DNA of 22,563 nucleotides from Arthrobacter sp. (GTDB lineage Bacteria > Actinomycetota > Actinomycetes > Actinomycetales > Micrococcaceae). Shown one piece after another: positions 12,402 through 20,168 of the stretch. The translations under genes were made by a program, and so were the position numbers. Position 1 is the first letter of the stretch, and each line of letters starts with the position of its first letter. A model generated the notes under the pieces. It had not been told where the DNA came from. It was given only the letters and a program-made list of their open reading frames with translations, and searched no databases. The stretch spans positions 1-22,563 of the forward strand of contig JASLAA010000031.1 in assembly GCA_030147325.1 (NCBI GenBank). Reading direction: 5' to 3'.

Positions 12402-13187
12402 ATGTTTGGCCGTAACAGAGAGAACCCTGCCGTCAAGGCAGCCAGCGGGACGCTGTTCGACAAGGACGGCAACCCGAAGCCCGGGATCCTCCGGGCCATC
12501 GAGCGCGCGCTGGACGTCCAGCGGCCTCTCATCATCTCGAACCTGGAGCGCCTCCGCCGCCGGCACCCCGACGCATCCCCGGCCGAACTGGCCCGGCTCC
12601 TGGAGCGCGACTACCTGAGGGCGACGACGGCCGCCGGTGCCGCTGTCGGCGCGACCGCGGCGGTACCTGCGGTTGGTACCGTCGCCTCACTCGGCCTGTC
12701 CGCGGTGGCGACGATCGGCTTCCTCGAGGCCACGGCCCTGTACGCCGAATCGATCGCCGAGCTGCACGGGGTCAAGACGGAGGACCCCGAGAGGTCGCGG
12801 GTCATGGTGATGGCCATCCTCATGGGCGAGGAGGGCATGGCCCTGGTGCGCTCCGTCCTCGGGGCCTCCGCCGGGCAGGGAGCACCCCAGTACTGGGGCC
12901 AGCTCGTCAACAAGTCGGCTCCGACGTCGATGGTCAAGACCATCACGGGCACCATCCAGCGTCGCTTCCTCAAGAAGTTCCTGGCGAAGCAGGGCGGCTT
13001 CATGCTCGGCCGCGCCCTCCCGTTCGGGGCCGGTGCGGTGATCGGCGGAACCGGGAACCACCTCATGGGCAAGGCGGTCATCAAGACCACGCGTGAGGCC
13101 TTCGGACCCCTGCCGCAGACCATCCCCGGCGAACTGGCCGAGGCACTGCAGCTCCCCGGAGCAGCATCCGGGCACGAGCGGGCCTAG
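12402..13187 (+). CDS. Conserved actinobacterial protein with glycine/alanine-rich hydrophobic core (261 aa)
   Basis: The product has a basic N-terminus, the segment FDKDGNPKPGILRAIERALD, a soluble helical part, then hydrophobic Ala/Gly/Val stretches (ATTAAGAAVGATAAVPAVGT; SLGLSAVATIGFLEATALYA) at about residues 68-108, and RRFLKKFLAKQGGFMLGRAL with PFGAGAVIGGTGNHLMG near 185-222. I recognise this as a widely conserved Arthrobacter-type hypothetical protein; the pattern is loosely like EcsC-type membrane-associated proteins, but I would not assign that name. No active-site motif is seen. ATG 12402 follows GGAAGGACCAGG. Its TAG stop shares the CTAG at 13184-13187 with the convergent DUF445 gene. 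Confidence 0.88.
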   Translation: MFGRNRENPAVKAASGTLFDKDGNPKPGILRAIERALDVQRPLIISNLERLRRRHPDASPAELARLLERDYLRATTAAGAAVGATAAVPAVGTVASLGLSAVATIGFLEATALYAESIAELHGVKTEDPERSRVMVMAILMGEEGMALVRSVLGASAGQGAPQYWGQLVNKSAPTSMVKTITGTIQRRFLKKFLAKQGGFMLGRALPFGAGAVIGGTGNHLMGKAVIKTTREAFGPLPQTIPGELAEALQLPGAASGHERA

Positions 13188-14443
13188 CCGAAGACCGCCG
13201 TCGCGACGGTGAAGATCAGCAGGCCCGCCAGCGAGCCGACCACCGTCCCGTTGATGCGGATGAACTGCAGGTCCTTGCCGACCTGCAGTTCGATCTTCCG
13301 TGAGGTCTCCTCGGCGTCCCAGCGGCCCACGGTCTCCGAGATGACTCCGGCGATCTCGCTGCGATAGGTCCGCACGGCGTAGGACGCACCGTCGGCGATC
13401 CAGCGATTCACCTTGCCCGCCAGTTCGACGTCGCTGGTGAGGCGCGACCCGAAGTCACGGACGGCCGCCTTGAAGTTGGACGTCAGTTCGCTCTCCGGAT
13501 CATTCACCGCCTCGAGGAGTGCGCCCTTGATGGTGGCCCAGGTCCGGGCAGTGAGGTCGCGGACCCGGGGGTCGTCGAGCAGCTGCCCCTTGATCTCCTC
13601 GGCCTTCGCGATGGTCTCGGGCTTGTGCTGGAGGTCCTGTGCGAGATCCCGCAGGTACTTGTCGATCGCGAGCCGTACGTCGTGCTGCGGATCCTCCTGC
13701 ACGGCCCGGATGAACTTCGACAGCTCGGCATGCACGCGGTCCCCGACGACGCCGTCCACCAGCCGCGGAACCCAGGTGGGGGAGCGCTGGGCGACGACCC
13801 TCGTGACGACGCCGTAGTTCGCGTCCACCCAGTCGCCCGCGCGGTCCACCAGCAGATCCACGAGCCGGTGGTGGTGACCCTCCGCGAAGACGCGTTCGGC
13901 GATACTGCCGATCGGCGGGCCCCACGGCGGCGCCAGCAGGTGCTTGCGGACCATGGATTCGATGACCCCCTGGACGGCGTCGTCGTTCAGGACGGTGAAC
14001 AGGCCGCGGATCAGCGCCGCACCCTCGGCAGCGACGCGGTCCGCGCTCTCGGGCTTCTCGAGCCAAGCACCCACCTTCTGCGCGATCTGCACCGAGTCCA
14101 GTTTGGAACGCACCACGTCCTCGGACAGGAAGTTCTCCTCGACGAACTGGCCGAGGGACTCGCCGATCTGGTCCTTCTTGCGGGGGATGATCGCGGTGTG
14201 CGGGATCTTCAGGCCCATCGGGTGCTTGAAGAGGGCGGTCACGGCGAACCAGTCGGCCAGCGCGCCCACCATGCCGCCCTCCGCGGCCGCGCGGACGTAC
14301 TCGAGCCACGGATGGTCGTCCTGCAGCGCGAAGGCGACCACGAAGATGGCCGCCATGACGACCAGCAGTCCCGTGGCAACCATCTTCATGCGGCGGAGGG
14401 CGGCCGCCCGCTCCGCGTCGGTCCCGGCCATCTGAGCATTCAC
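13184..14443 (-). CDS. DUF445 family membrane-anchored protein
   Basis: A 419-aa protein with a membrane helix at about residues 21-40 (VATGLLVVMAAIFVVAF), the DUF445 block EGGMVGALADWFAVTALFKHP followed by HTAIIPRKKDQIGESLGQFV and EENFLSEDVV, a long alpha-helical middle with paired helices, and a second hydrophobic helix at the C-terminus (GSLAGLLIFTVATAVFG). The family is widespread in bacteria and has no established function; the topology suggests an envelope-associated spacer or scaffold. The start is GTG 14443: a minus-strand TAGACT ends 7 nt upstream, so the transcript is likely leaderless. ATG 14431 is an alternative. The open frame further upstream to 15493 is antisense to the phosphodiesterase gene and is rejected. 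Confidence 0.92.
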   Translation of the reverse strand: MNAQMAGTDAERAAALRRMKMVATGLLVVMAAIFVVAFALQDDHPWLEYVRAAAEGGMVGALADWFAVTALFKHPMGLKIPHTAIIPRKKDQIGESLGQFVEENFLSEDVVRSKLDSVQIAQKVGAWLEKPESADRVAAEGAALIRGLFTVLNDDAVQGVIESMVRKHLLAPPWGPPIGSIAERVFAEGHHHRLVDLLVDRAGDWVDANYGVVTRVVAQRSPTWVPRLVDGVVGDRVHAELSKFIRAVQEDPQHDVRLAIDKYLRDLAQDLQHKPETIAKAEEIKGQLLDDPRVRDLTARTWATIKGALLEAVNDPESELTSNFKAAVRDFGSRLTSDVELAGKVNRWIADGASYAVRTYRSEIAGVISETVGRWDAEETSRKIELQVGKDLQFIRINGTVVGSLAGLLIFTVATAVFG

Positions 14444-14450
14444 CCTGCCG

Positions 14451-14456
14451 AGTCTA
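14451..14456 (-). promoter_or_regulatory. -10 box for leaderless DUF445 mRNA
   Basis: TAGACT on the minus strand, separated by 7 nt from the GTG start at 14443. No obvious -35. Confidence 0.5.
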
Positions 14457-14560
14457 TCGAGGCCGCCCCGCGGTGGGGCGCTGGTGCCGGCCGTTCGTGC
14501 GCCGGACACGCCGTCACGTACGGTGTTACCGACACCACCGCCGACGTGAAGGAATGCCCT

Positions 14561-15427
14561 GTGCGTCCTGTGATCTTCGCCCACCGCGGCAGCAGCGGCA
14601 CCTACGCCGAACACACGCGTGCAGCGTTCCTGCAGGCGCTCGCCGACGGCGCCGACGGCGTGGAGTGCGATGTCCACCTGAGTCGCGACGGACAGCTGGT
14701 GTGTTTCCACGACACGACGGTGGACCGGACCACGAACGGATCGGGCGACGTGGGTGATCTGACCCTGGCCGAGCTGCGACAGCTCGATGCGTCCTCCTGG
14801 AAGGGGGTGAGCATCCCGGCCGAGTACGGCGACGCGACCGGGCAGTTCATGGCGCTCGCCGATCTCCTGATCCTGCTGCGCCGGGCCGGGCGACCGATCA
14901 GGCTCGCCATCGAGCTGAAACACCCGAGTCCCCAGGGCCTGCGGCTCGAGGAAGCGCTGATCGCCTTCCTCATGGACGAGGGCTGGAACCCGGAATCCTC
15001 CATGCTCGGCGGGATCGAGGTCAGCTTCATGAGCTTCAACCCCGATTCGATCCGGCAGCTCGCGGAATCCGCACCGCCCCACGTCCTGTGCCAACTGGTG
15101 GCTGACGTCAGCCCCCAGGAGGTCCGTGACGCCCTCAGGCTCGGACCGCTCATGGAGGGGGCACTGATCAGGGTCCTGCACCGGGCCCTGAAGGAGGGCG
15201 AGGGGCTTATCGACCACCAGGACGTGGGCATGGCCGGGCCCGGCATGAAATACGTCCACCGGCATCCCGACCGTGTGCGGCGCTGGGTCCGGGACGGCGT
15301 CCGGGTGCGGGCATGGACCGTCAACTCCGTGGAGGACGCCCTGTTCCTCGCGGATCTCGGAGTCCAGGAGATGACGACCGACTATCCGGCGCGGTTGCGC
15401 CTGGCCTTCGAGGGCGCCGGGAAGTAA
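14561..15427 (+). CDS. Glycerophosphodiester phosphodiesterase (GDPD)
   Basis: A 288-aa TIM-barrel enzyme that hydrolyses glycerophosphodiesters to glycerol-3-phosphate and an alcohol. The GDPD catalytic set is present: AHRGSSG (His8, Arg9), GVECDVHLS (Glu35, Asp37) and FHDTTVDRTTNG (His50 as general acid), then IELKHPSP near the middle and VRAWTVNSVEDA near the end, which is the typical family closing motif. The usual PENT motif after HRG reads YAEHT. There is no signal peptide, so it is likely cytoplasmic and acts on imported or internal substrates. GTG 14561 follows GAAGGA at 7-8 nt. A TACGGT (14519-14524) and a small GGTGT/ACACC repeat lie upstream. It is 26 nt before the GH15 gene, so cotranscription is likely. 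Confidence 0.95.
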   Translation: MRPVIFAHRGSSGTYAEHTRAAFLQALADGADGVECDVHLSRDGQLVCFHDTTVDRTTNGSGDVGDLTLAELRQLDASSWKGVSIPAEYGDATGQFMALADLLILLRRAGRPIRLAIELKHPSPQGLRLEEALIAFLMDEGWNPESSMLGGIEVSFMSFNPDSIRQLAESAPPHVLCQLVADVSPQEVRDALRLGPLMEGALIRVLHRALKEGEGLIDHQDVGMAGPGMKYVHRHPDRVRRWVRDGVRVRAWTVNSVEDALFLADLGVQEMTTDYPARLRLAFEGAGK

Positions 15428-15453
15428 CCCGCACAGGGTGCCGGGGGGTGTGA

Positions 15454-17283
15454 TTGAGTGAGAAGATGCAATCCCCCATCGAGGACTATGCACTGGTCTC
15501 GGACCTCCATACCGGTGCGCTCATCTCGCGGGACGGCAGCGTCGACTGGCTCTGCTTCCCCCGGTTCGACTCCGCGTCGGTGTTCGCCGCGATGCTCGGC
15601 ACGGCCGAGCACGGCCGCTGGCTGGTGGCGCCGTCGTCGGCGGACGCCGAGGTGGTGGAGCGCAGCTACATCGACTCGACCTTCGTCCTCCAGACCCGCT
15701 GGAGCACTCCCGGGGGCGAGGTGCTGGTCACCGACTTCATGCCCGTGACCGACCGGCGCGCCAACGTGATCCGGCGCATCCAGGGGCTGCGGGGAACGGT
15801 CTCCCTGCGCCAGGAACTCGAGATCCGCTTCGGGTACGGCGAGATCGTCCCGTGGGTCAGCCAAGGGACCGACGACGACGGCAGGCCCATGCTCCTGGCC
15901 ATCGCCGGTCCAGACGCACTCCTGCTCCGCGGCCCCCGGCTGAAGGCCACCGACCACCGCCACGAGGGCACCTTCGAGGTGTCGGCGGGCGACGTCGTCG
16001 ACCTCGAACTGATCTGGTACCCCTCGCACCGTGACGAGCCGCCGGCCCTGGATGTCGACGAGGCGCTGGACAGCACCATCAGCTACTGGCGCGCATGGGC
16101 CGCGAGCTGCTCCGACGACGGCGAGTACGCCGACGCCGTCCAACGTTCCCTGCTGGTGCTCCGCGCACTCACGCACGAGGACACCGGCGGCATCGTCGCT
16201 GCCCCGACGACGTCCCTGCCGGAGCACTTCGGGGGAGCCCGGAACTGGGACTACCGCTTCTGCTGGCTCCGCGACGCCGCCCTGACACTCGAGGCCATGA
16301 TGACCCACGGCTTCGCCGAGGAGGCGCTCGAGTGGCGCAACTGGCTGCTCCGGGCGGTCGCCGGTGATCCCGAGGACCTCCAGATCATGTACGGCGTGGC
16401 CGGTGAGCGGCACCTGCCCGAGCGGGAGCTCGACCACCTGCCGGGGTACGCGGGCTCCACTCCCGTCCGCATCGGCAACGGTGCCGTGGACCAGTACCAG
16501 GCCGACGTCGTCGGCGAGGTGATGGTGGCGCTGGAGAAGCTGCGCGGCCACGGTGTCACGGAGGACAGCTTCTCCTGGCCGCTGCAGCGGGCGCTCCTCG
16601 GGTTCGCCGAGAACCACCTGCATGACCGCGATCACGGGATCTGGGAGATGCGCGGGGACCTCCAGCACTTCACCCACTCCCGCGTGATGATGTGGGCGGC
16701 GTTCGACTGCGCGGTGCGGGCGGTCCGCGACCACGGGCTGAGCGGGCCGCAGGAGCACTGGGCGGCGATCCGCGACGGGTTGCGGGAGGAGATCCTGGAG
16801 CGCGGGTTCGACCACGACCTCGACTCGTTCACCCAGGTGTACGGCGGCACGGAGGTGGACGCCTCACTCCTGCAGCTGCCGCAGGTCGGTTTCCTGGACT
16901 ACGACGACCCGATGATGCTCGGAACGGTGGCGCGGATCGAGCAGGACCTGCTGAACGGGCAGGGACTCCTGCTCCGCTACCGTACGCACAGTTCGGACGA
17001 CGGCCTCGAGCCGGGCGAGCACCCGTTCCTCGCGTGTTCCTTCTGGCTCGTGGAGCAGTACGCCCACAGCGGCCGGCTGGATGAGGCGACGGCGCTCATG
17101 GACCAGCTCGTGGGCTATTCCAACGAGCTGGGGCTGCTGTCCGAGGAGTACGACGCCGTCGAGAACCGCATGGCGGGCAACTTCCCCCAGGCGTTCTCGC
17201 ACCTGGCGCTCGTGCGGGCCGCGGATGCCCTGCGGGTGGCCCGGGGCGAGGCCGACGCGCACGAGTCGATCGCCCGCGAGTAG
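15454..17283 (+). CDS. GH15 family glycoside hydrolase (trehalase/glucoamylase type)
   Basis: A 609-aa intracellular enzyme. It opens with SPIEDYALVSDLHTGALISR, the N-terminal signature of actinobacterial GH15 proteins, has a beta-rich N-terminal domain (to about 230), then the (alpha/alpha)6 barrel. NWDYRFCWLRDAALT (from Asn264) is the conserved substrate-binding motif, and LLSEEYDAVENRMAGNFPQA (Glu564/Glu565) is the C-terminal motif carrying the likely general base; the general acid is probably within ERELDHLPGYAGSTPVRIGN (about 325-345), but I cannot fix the residue. Several actinobacterial members are trehalases and others act on maltooligosaccharides; sequence reading does not decide. 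The start is uncertain: TTG 15454 has a G-rich Shine-Dalgarno, while ATG 15466 is a common alternative. There is no signal peptide. Confidence 0.93.
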   Translation: MSEKMQSPIEDYALVSDLHTGALISRDGSVDWLCFPRFDSASVFAAMLGTAEHGRWLVAPSSADAEVVERSYIDSTFVLQTRWSTPGGEVLVTDFMPVTDRRANVIRRIQGLRGTVSLRQELEIRFGYGEIVPWVSQGTDDDGRPMLLAIAGPDALLLRGPRLKATDHRHEGTFEVSAGDVVDLELIWYPSHRDEPPALDVDEALDSTISYWRAWAASCSDDGEYADAVQRSLLVLRALTHEDTGGIVAAPTTSLPEHFGGARNWDYRFCWLRDAALTLEAMMTHGFAEEALEWRNWLLRAVAGDPEDLQIMYGVAGERHLPERELDHLPGYAGSTPVRIGNGAVDQYQADVVGEVMVALEKLRGHGVTEDSFSWPLQRALLGFAENHLHDRDHGIWEMRGDLQHFTHSRVMMWAAFDCAVRAVRDHGLSGPQEHWAAIRDGLREEILERGFDHDLDSFTQVYGGTEVDASLLQLPQVGFLDYDDPMMLGTVARIEQDLLNGQGLLLRYRTHSSDDGLEPGEHPFLACSFWLVEQYAHSGRLDEATALMDQLVGYSNELGLLSEEYDAVENRMAGNFPQAFSHLALVRAADALRVARGEADAHESIARE

Positions 17284-17356
17284 TCCCCGGGCACCGGAAA
17301 CCGCCGCCGTCTCCGGCGACCCCGGTGTTCCGCAGGAGGGCGCACAAGGGCGGACG

Positions 17357-17394
17357 CGACGGCGGCGGGCCCGGGAAGGAGCCCGCCGCCGTCG
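17357..17394. terminator. 14-bp G/C hairpin between convergent genes
   Basis: Arms 17357-17370 (CGACGGCGGCGGGC) and 17381-17394 pair perfectly around a 10-nt loop, between the GH15 stop (17283) and the dehydrogenase stop (17401). It serves both strands. Confidence 0.85.
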
Positions 17395-17400
17395 TCGCGA

Positions 17401-18591
17401 TCAGACCGTGACGCCCTGCGGCTTGAGGACCACCTTGATGGTGCCGTCCGTCTTCTTCTGGAAGTTCCTGTACGCGGCAGGAGCCTCGTCGATCGAGACC
17501 TCGTGGGTCATGAGGTCGGTGACGCCCAGGGGATCGGACGCTTCCTCGACGATCGGCAGGAGCTCGTCCGTCCACCGGCGGACGTTGCACTGGCCCATGC
17601 GGAACTGGATCTGCTTGTCGAACATGGAGAGCAGCGGCATGGGGGTCGCGGCTCCTCCGTACACACCGCTGAGGGACACGGTGCCGCCGCGGCGGACGGC
17701 GTCGATCGCGGAGTGCAGGACGGTGACGCGGTCGCTGCCGCCCGTCTCCATCACCTTCTGGGCCAGCTTGTCCGGGAGGATGCCGACAGCATGCTGGGCG
17801 AAGGCACCGACGGGGGAGCCGTGGGCCTCCATGCCGACGGCGTCGACGATGGCGTCCGGTCCGCGCCCGTTGGTCATGCTGCGCAGTTCCTCGGCGGTGT
17901 TCTTCGTGAAGTCGATGGTCTCGATGCCGTGGCGCTTGGCCATCTCGCGGCGTTCGGCGACCGGCTCGACGGCGATGACACGGTGGCCGAGGTACTTGCC
18001 GATCCTGGCGGCGAACTGACCCACGGGGCCGAGGCCGTACACGGCCAGCACGCCGTCCTTCGGGACGTCCGCGTACTGGACGCCCTGCCAGGCGGTGGGG
18101 AGGATGTCGGAGAGGTAGAGGTAGCGCTCATCCGGCAGGTCATGGCCCACCTTGACGGGTCCGTAGTCCGCGAAGGGCACGCGCAGGTACTCGGCCTGGC
18201 CGCCGGGCACGGAGCCGTAGAGCTCCGAGAAGCCGAGCAGGGCCGCACCCGAACCGGCCGAATGGACCTGCGTGGTCTCGCACTGCGACTGCAGGCCGCG
18301 CGTGCACATGAAGCAGTAGCCGCAGGAGATGTTGAACGGGACGACGACGCGGTCGCCCACCTTCAGGTTGGTGACGCCGGCTCCGACCTCCTCGACGATA
18401 CCCATGGGCTCGTGTCCGAGGATGTCGCCCTTGTGCATGTAGGGGCCGAGGACCTCGTAGAGGTGGAGGTCCGAGCCGCAGATCGCGGTCGAGGTGACGC
18501 GGATGATCGCGTCGGTCGGCTCCTGGATGGTGGGGTCGGGCACGTTCTCGACGCTGACGTTGCGCTTGCCCTGCCATGTCACTGCCTTCAT
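17401..18591 (-). CDS. Zinc-dependent alcohol dehydrogenase (formaldehyde-dehydrogenase-like)
   Basis: A 396-aa medium-chain dehydrogenase. Catalytic zinc ligands are visible as ICGSDLH (Cys38), GHEPMG (His60, Glu61) and SDILPTAW (Asp162). The structural zinc is held by Cys90, Cys93, Cys96 and Cys104. The NAD-binding Rossmann motif is VYGLGPVGQFAA (186-191). The long insert around 100-150, the length and the MKAVTWQGKRNVSVE start fit the glutathione-independent formaldehyde/threonine-type branch (FDH-like) rather than simple ethanol dehydrogenase. The substrate is not predictable. ATG 18591 follows AAGGAGAAACC, an excellent Shine-Dalgarno. It stands alone, with a small inverted repeat upstream and a shared terminator downstream. 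Confidence 0.95.
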   Translation of the reverse strand: MKAVTWQGKRNVSVENVPDPTIQEPTDAIIRVTSTAICGSDLHLYEVLGPYMHKGDILGHEPMGIVEEVGAGVTNLKVGDRVVVPFNISCGYCFMCTRGLQSQCETTQVHSAGSGAALLGFSELYGSVPGGQAEYLRVPFADYGPVKVGHDLPDERYLYLSDILPTAWQGVQYADVPKDGVLAVYGLGPVGQFAARIGKYLGHRVIAVEPVAERREMAKRHGIETIDFTKNTAEELRSMTNGRGPDAIVDAVGMEAHGSPVGAFAQHAVGILPDKLAQKVMETGGSDRVTVLHSAIDAVRRGGTVSLSGVYGGAATPMPLLSMFDKQIQFRMGQCNVRRWTDELLPIVEEASDPLGVTDLMTHEVSIDEAPAAYRNFQKKTDGTIKVVLKPQGVTV

Positions 18592-18611
18592 GGTTTCTCC
18601 TTGGGGTAGTA

Positions 18612-18632
18612 AGTAGGCTTTCCTTCCCTACT
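18612..18632. promoter_or_regulatory. Inverted repeat upstream of the dehydrogenase
   Basis: AGTAGG and CCTACT are separated by 9 nt, 20-41 bp before the dehydrogenase ATG, in an AT-richer stretch. A regulator binding site is possible; no family can be named. Confidence 0.3.
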
Positions 18633-18677
18633 ATTCACCCCTTCGACACGAATGGAAAGCCGGCGGCCCGCGTCGCC

Positions 18678-18683
18678 TAGCCT
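18678..18683 (+). promoter_or_regulatory. -10 box for leaderless azlC mRNA
   Basis: TAGCCT ends 6 nt before GTG 18690, the spacing of a leaderless start. No Shine-Dalgarno is visible at this start codon, which supports the reading. Confidence 0.5.
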
Positions 18684-18689
18684 TGACGG

Positions 18690-19418
18690 GTGACGCTCTC
18701 CTCTTCGCCCGCGGTCCGCGTTGCGCTGTCCGTGGCCATAGCCACCGGACTGTACGGGGTGTCCTTCGGAGCCCTGTCCGTCGCGGCGGGCCTCGATCTC
18801 CTCCAGACCATGGCGCTCAGCCTCCTGCTGTTCAGTGGCGGCTCCCAGTTCGCGTTCATCGGGGTGATCGCCGGGGGTGGGAGCGGGATCTCCGCGATGT
18901 CCGCAGCGGCGTTGCTCGGTATCCGCAACGGCATCTACGGCATGCAGATCAACGTGCTGCTGCGGCCTCCGGGCCGGCGGAAGCTGCTCGCCGCGCACGT
19001 CACCATCGACGAGTCGGTGGCGACGGCGACGGGCCAGACCGACCCGGACGAGCAGCGGCGGGGGTTCTGGGCTGCGGGCATCGGCGTGTTCGTCCTGTGG
19101 AACCTGTTCACGCTCGTGGGTGCCCTCGCCGGCAATGCGATGGGTGACCCCGCGCGATGGGGGCTCGACGGCGCTGCCGTCGCCGCGTTCCTCGGCCTGC
19201 TCTGGCCCCGGATCCGGACCCGCGAACCGGCGGCGATCGCCGTCGTCTGCGCCGTGGTCACGCTGCTCGCCGTGCCCCTCGTGCCGCCCGGCGTGCCGAT
19301 CCTCATCGCCGCCGTCGTCGCGGGCATTCTCGGACTATCCGGTCTCGGCCCGGCGACGGAGGGTCTGGAGCCCGACGTCGAACCCTATCCCTCCGGTCCC
19401 ACCGGGAGTCCCTCGTGA
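18690..19418 (+). CDS. azlC: AzlC-family amino-acid exporter, large subunit
   Basis: A 242-aa integral membrane protein whose opening helices carry the AzlC pattern GLYGVSFGALSVAAGLDLLQ then LLLFSGGSQFAFIGVIAGGG, followed by ALLGIRNGIYGMQINVLLRP and HVTIDESVATATGQ. Together with AzlD it forms an exporter of branched-chain (and in some species other) amino acids and analogues, first known from azaleucine resistance in Bacillus. The C-terminal region has three more helices and a short acidic Pro/Ser tail. The start is GTG 18690, probably leaderless. The stop overlaps azlD by 4 nt (GTGA), so the pair is coupled. Confidence 0.92.
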   Translation: MTLSSSPAVRVALSVAIATGLYGVSFGALSVAAGLDLLQTMALSLLLFSGGSQFAFIGVIAGGGSGISAMSAAALLGIRNGIYGMQINVLLRPPGRRKLLAAHVTIDESVATATGQTDPDEQRRGFWAAGIGVFVLWNLFTLVGALAGNAMGDPARWGLDGAAVAAFLGLLWPRIRTREPAAIAVVCAVVTLLAVPLVPPGVPILIAAVVAGILGLSGLGPATEGLEPDVEPYPSGPTGSPS

Positions 19419-19726
19419 GCCTGTGGGGGTGGATCCTGCTCGCGTGCGCCATCTCGCTCGCGACGAAGTTCCTCGGCTTCCTGGTGCCGGCGAGACTGCT
19501 CGACAACCCGCGGATGCTGCGCATCGCGGGATCGCTCACCATCGGGCTGCTGGCAGCGCTCACGGCGACGAACACGTTCGCGTCCGGTCAGGCCCTGGTG
19601 GTCGACGCGAGGGTGGTGGCGCTGCTCGCGGCCGCGACCGCCCTGTGGCTGAGAGCGCCGTTCCTCGTGGTGGTGCTGGTCGGTGCGCTCGCGGCCGGTG
19701 TGGCCCGGCTGCTCGGGGCGGCGTAG
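19415..19726 (+). CDS. azlD: AzlD-family small exporter subunit
   Basis: A 103-aa protein with about four membrane helices: LWGWILLACAISLATKFLGF, LLAALTATNTFASG and two further segments near the C-terminus (VVALLAAATALWL; FLVVVLVGALAAGVARLL). The position, length and LVPARLLDNPRMLRIAGSLT segment are typical of AzlD, the obligate partner of AzlC. GTG 19415 overlaps the azlC stop. It ends only 10 nt from the convergent ynfA-like gene, with no terminator visible between, so the two transcripts probably overlap at their 3' ends. Confidence 0.88.
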   Translation: MSLWGWILLACAISLATKFLGFLVPARLLDNPRMLRIAGSLTIGLLAALTATNTFASGQALVVDARVVALLAAATALWLRAPFLVVVLVGALAAGVARLLGAA

Positions 19727-19736
19727 CGGAGTGTCC

Positions 19737-20075
19737 TCAGGCCGTGGACCGCGGCATGAACATGATCAGCGCGACGCCGACGAGGCAGACCGCCGAGCCG
19801 AGGTAGTCCCAACGGTCGGGGCGGAAGCCGTCCACGACGACGCCCCACGCCAGCGAGCCCGCCACGAAGACCCCGCCGTAGGCCGCGAGGATCCGCCCGA
19901 AGTTCGGGTCCGGCTGCAGCGTCGCCACGAAGCCGTACGCTCCCAGCGCCATGATGCCCAGCCCGGCCCACCACCAGGGCCTGCCCTCGCGGACCGCCTG
20001 CCAGATGAGCCAGGCACCGCCGATCTCGGCCCCCGCGGCCAGGACGAACAGGAGGGTCATGCGCAGGATCGTCAT
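19737..20075 (-). CDS. YnfA-family small membrane protein
   Basis: A 112-aa protein with four helices. The motif AAGAEIGGAWLIWQAVREGR and the GAYGFVATLQPDPNFGRILA then AAYGGVFVAGSLAWG blocks are the family signature (UPF0060/YnfA). It resembles the SMR drug-exporter fold, but transport activity is not established for the family. ATG 20075 has CTGGAG just upstream. It is 93 nt downstream of ackA on the same strand, and could be read through from it or have its own promoter. Confidence 0.94.
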   Translation of the reverse strand: MTILRMTLLFVLAAGAEIGGAWLIWQAVREGRPWWWAGLGIMALGAYGFVATLQPDPNFGRILAAYGGVFVAGSLAWGVVVDGFRPDRWDYLGSAVCLVGVALIMFMPRSTA

Positions 20076-20168
20076 GGCTCCAGTCTGCCCGAGGGGGACC
20101 GGGGCAGCTGGACAGGGCGCGGGAGGAACACCCCTCGCCTGCAGGGGCCGGATCGCCGGGTCGCGGGG

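Noticed and set aside
14444..15493. N-terminal extension of the DUF445 frame
   Set aside because: This part lies antisense to the well-supported GDPD gene; the leaderless -10 at 14451-14456 and family length fix the start at 14443.
15382..16815. 477-residue minus-strand frame opposite the GH15 gene
   Set aside because: Val/Gly/Arg/His-rich shadow; the plus strand carries all GH15 motifs.
18690..19726. AzlCD as a novel transporter
   Set aside because: Both proteins match the ordinary AzlC/AzlD pair with a usual 4-nt overlap.
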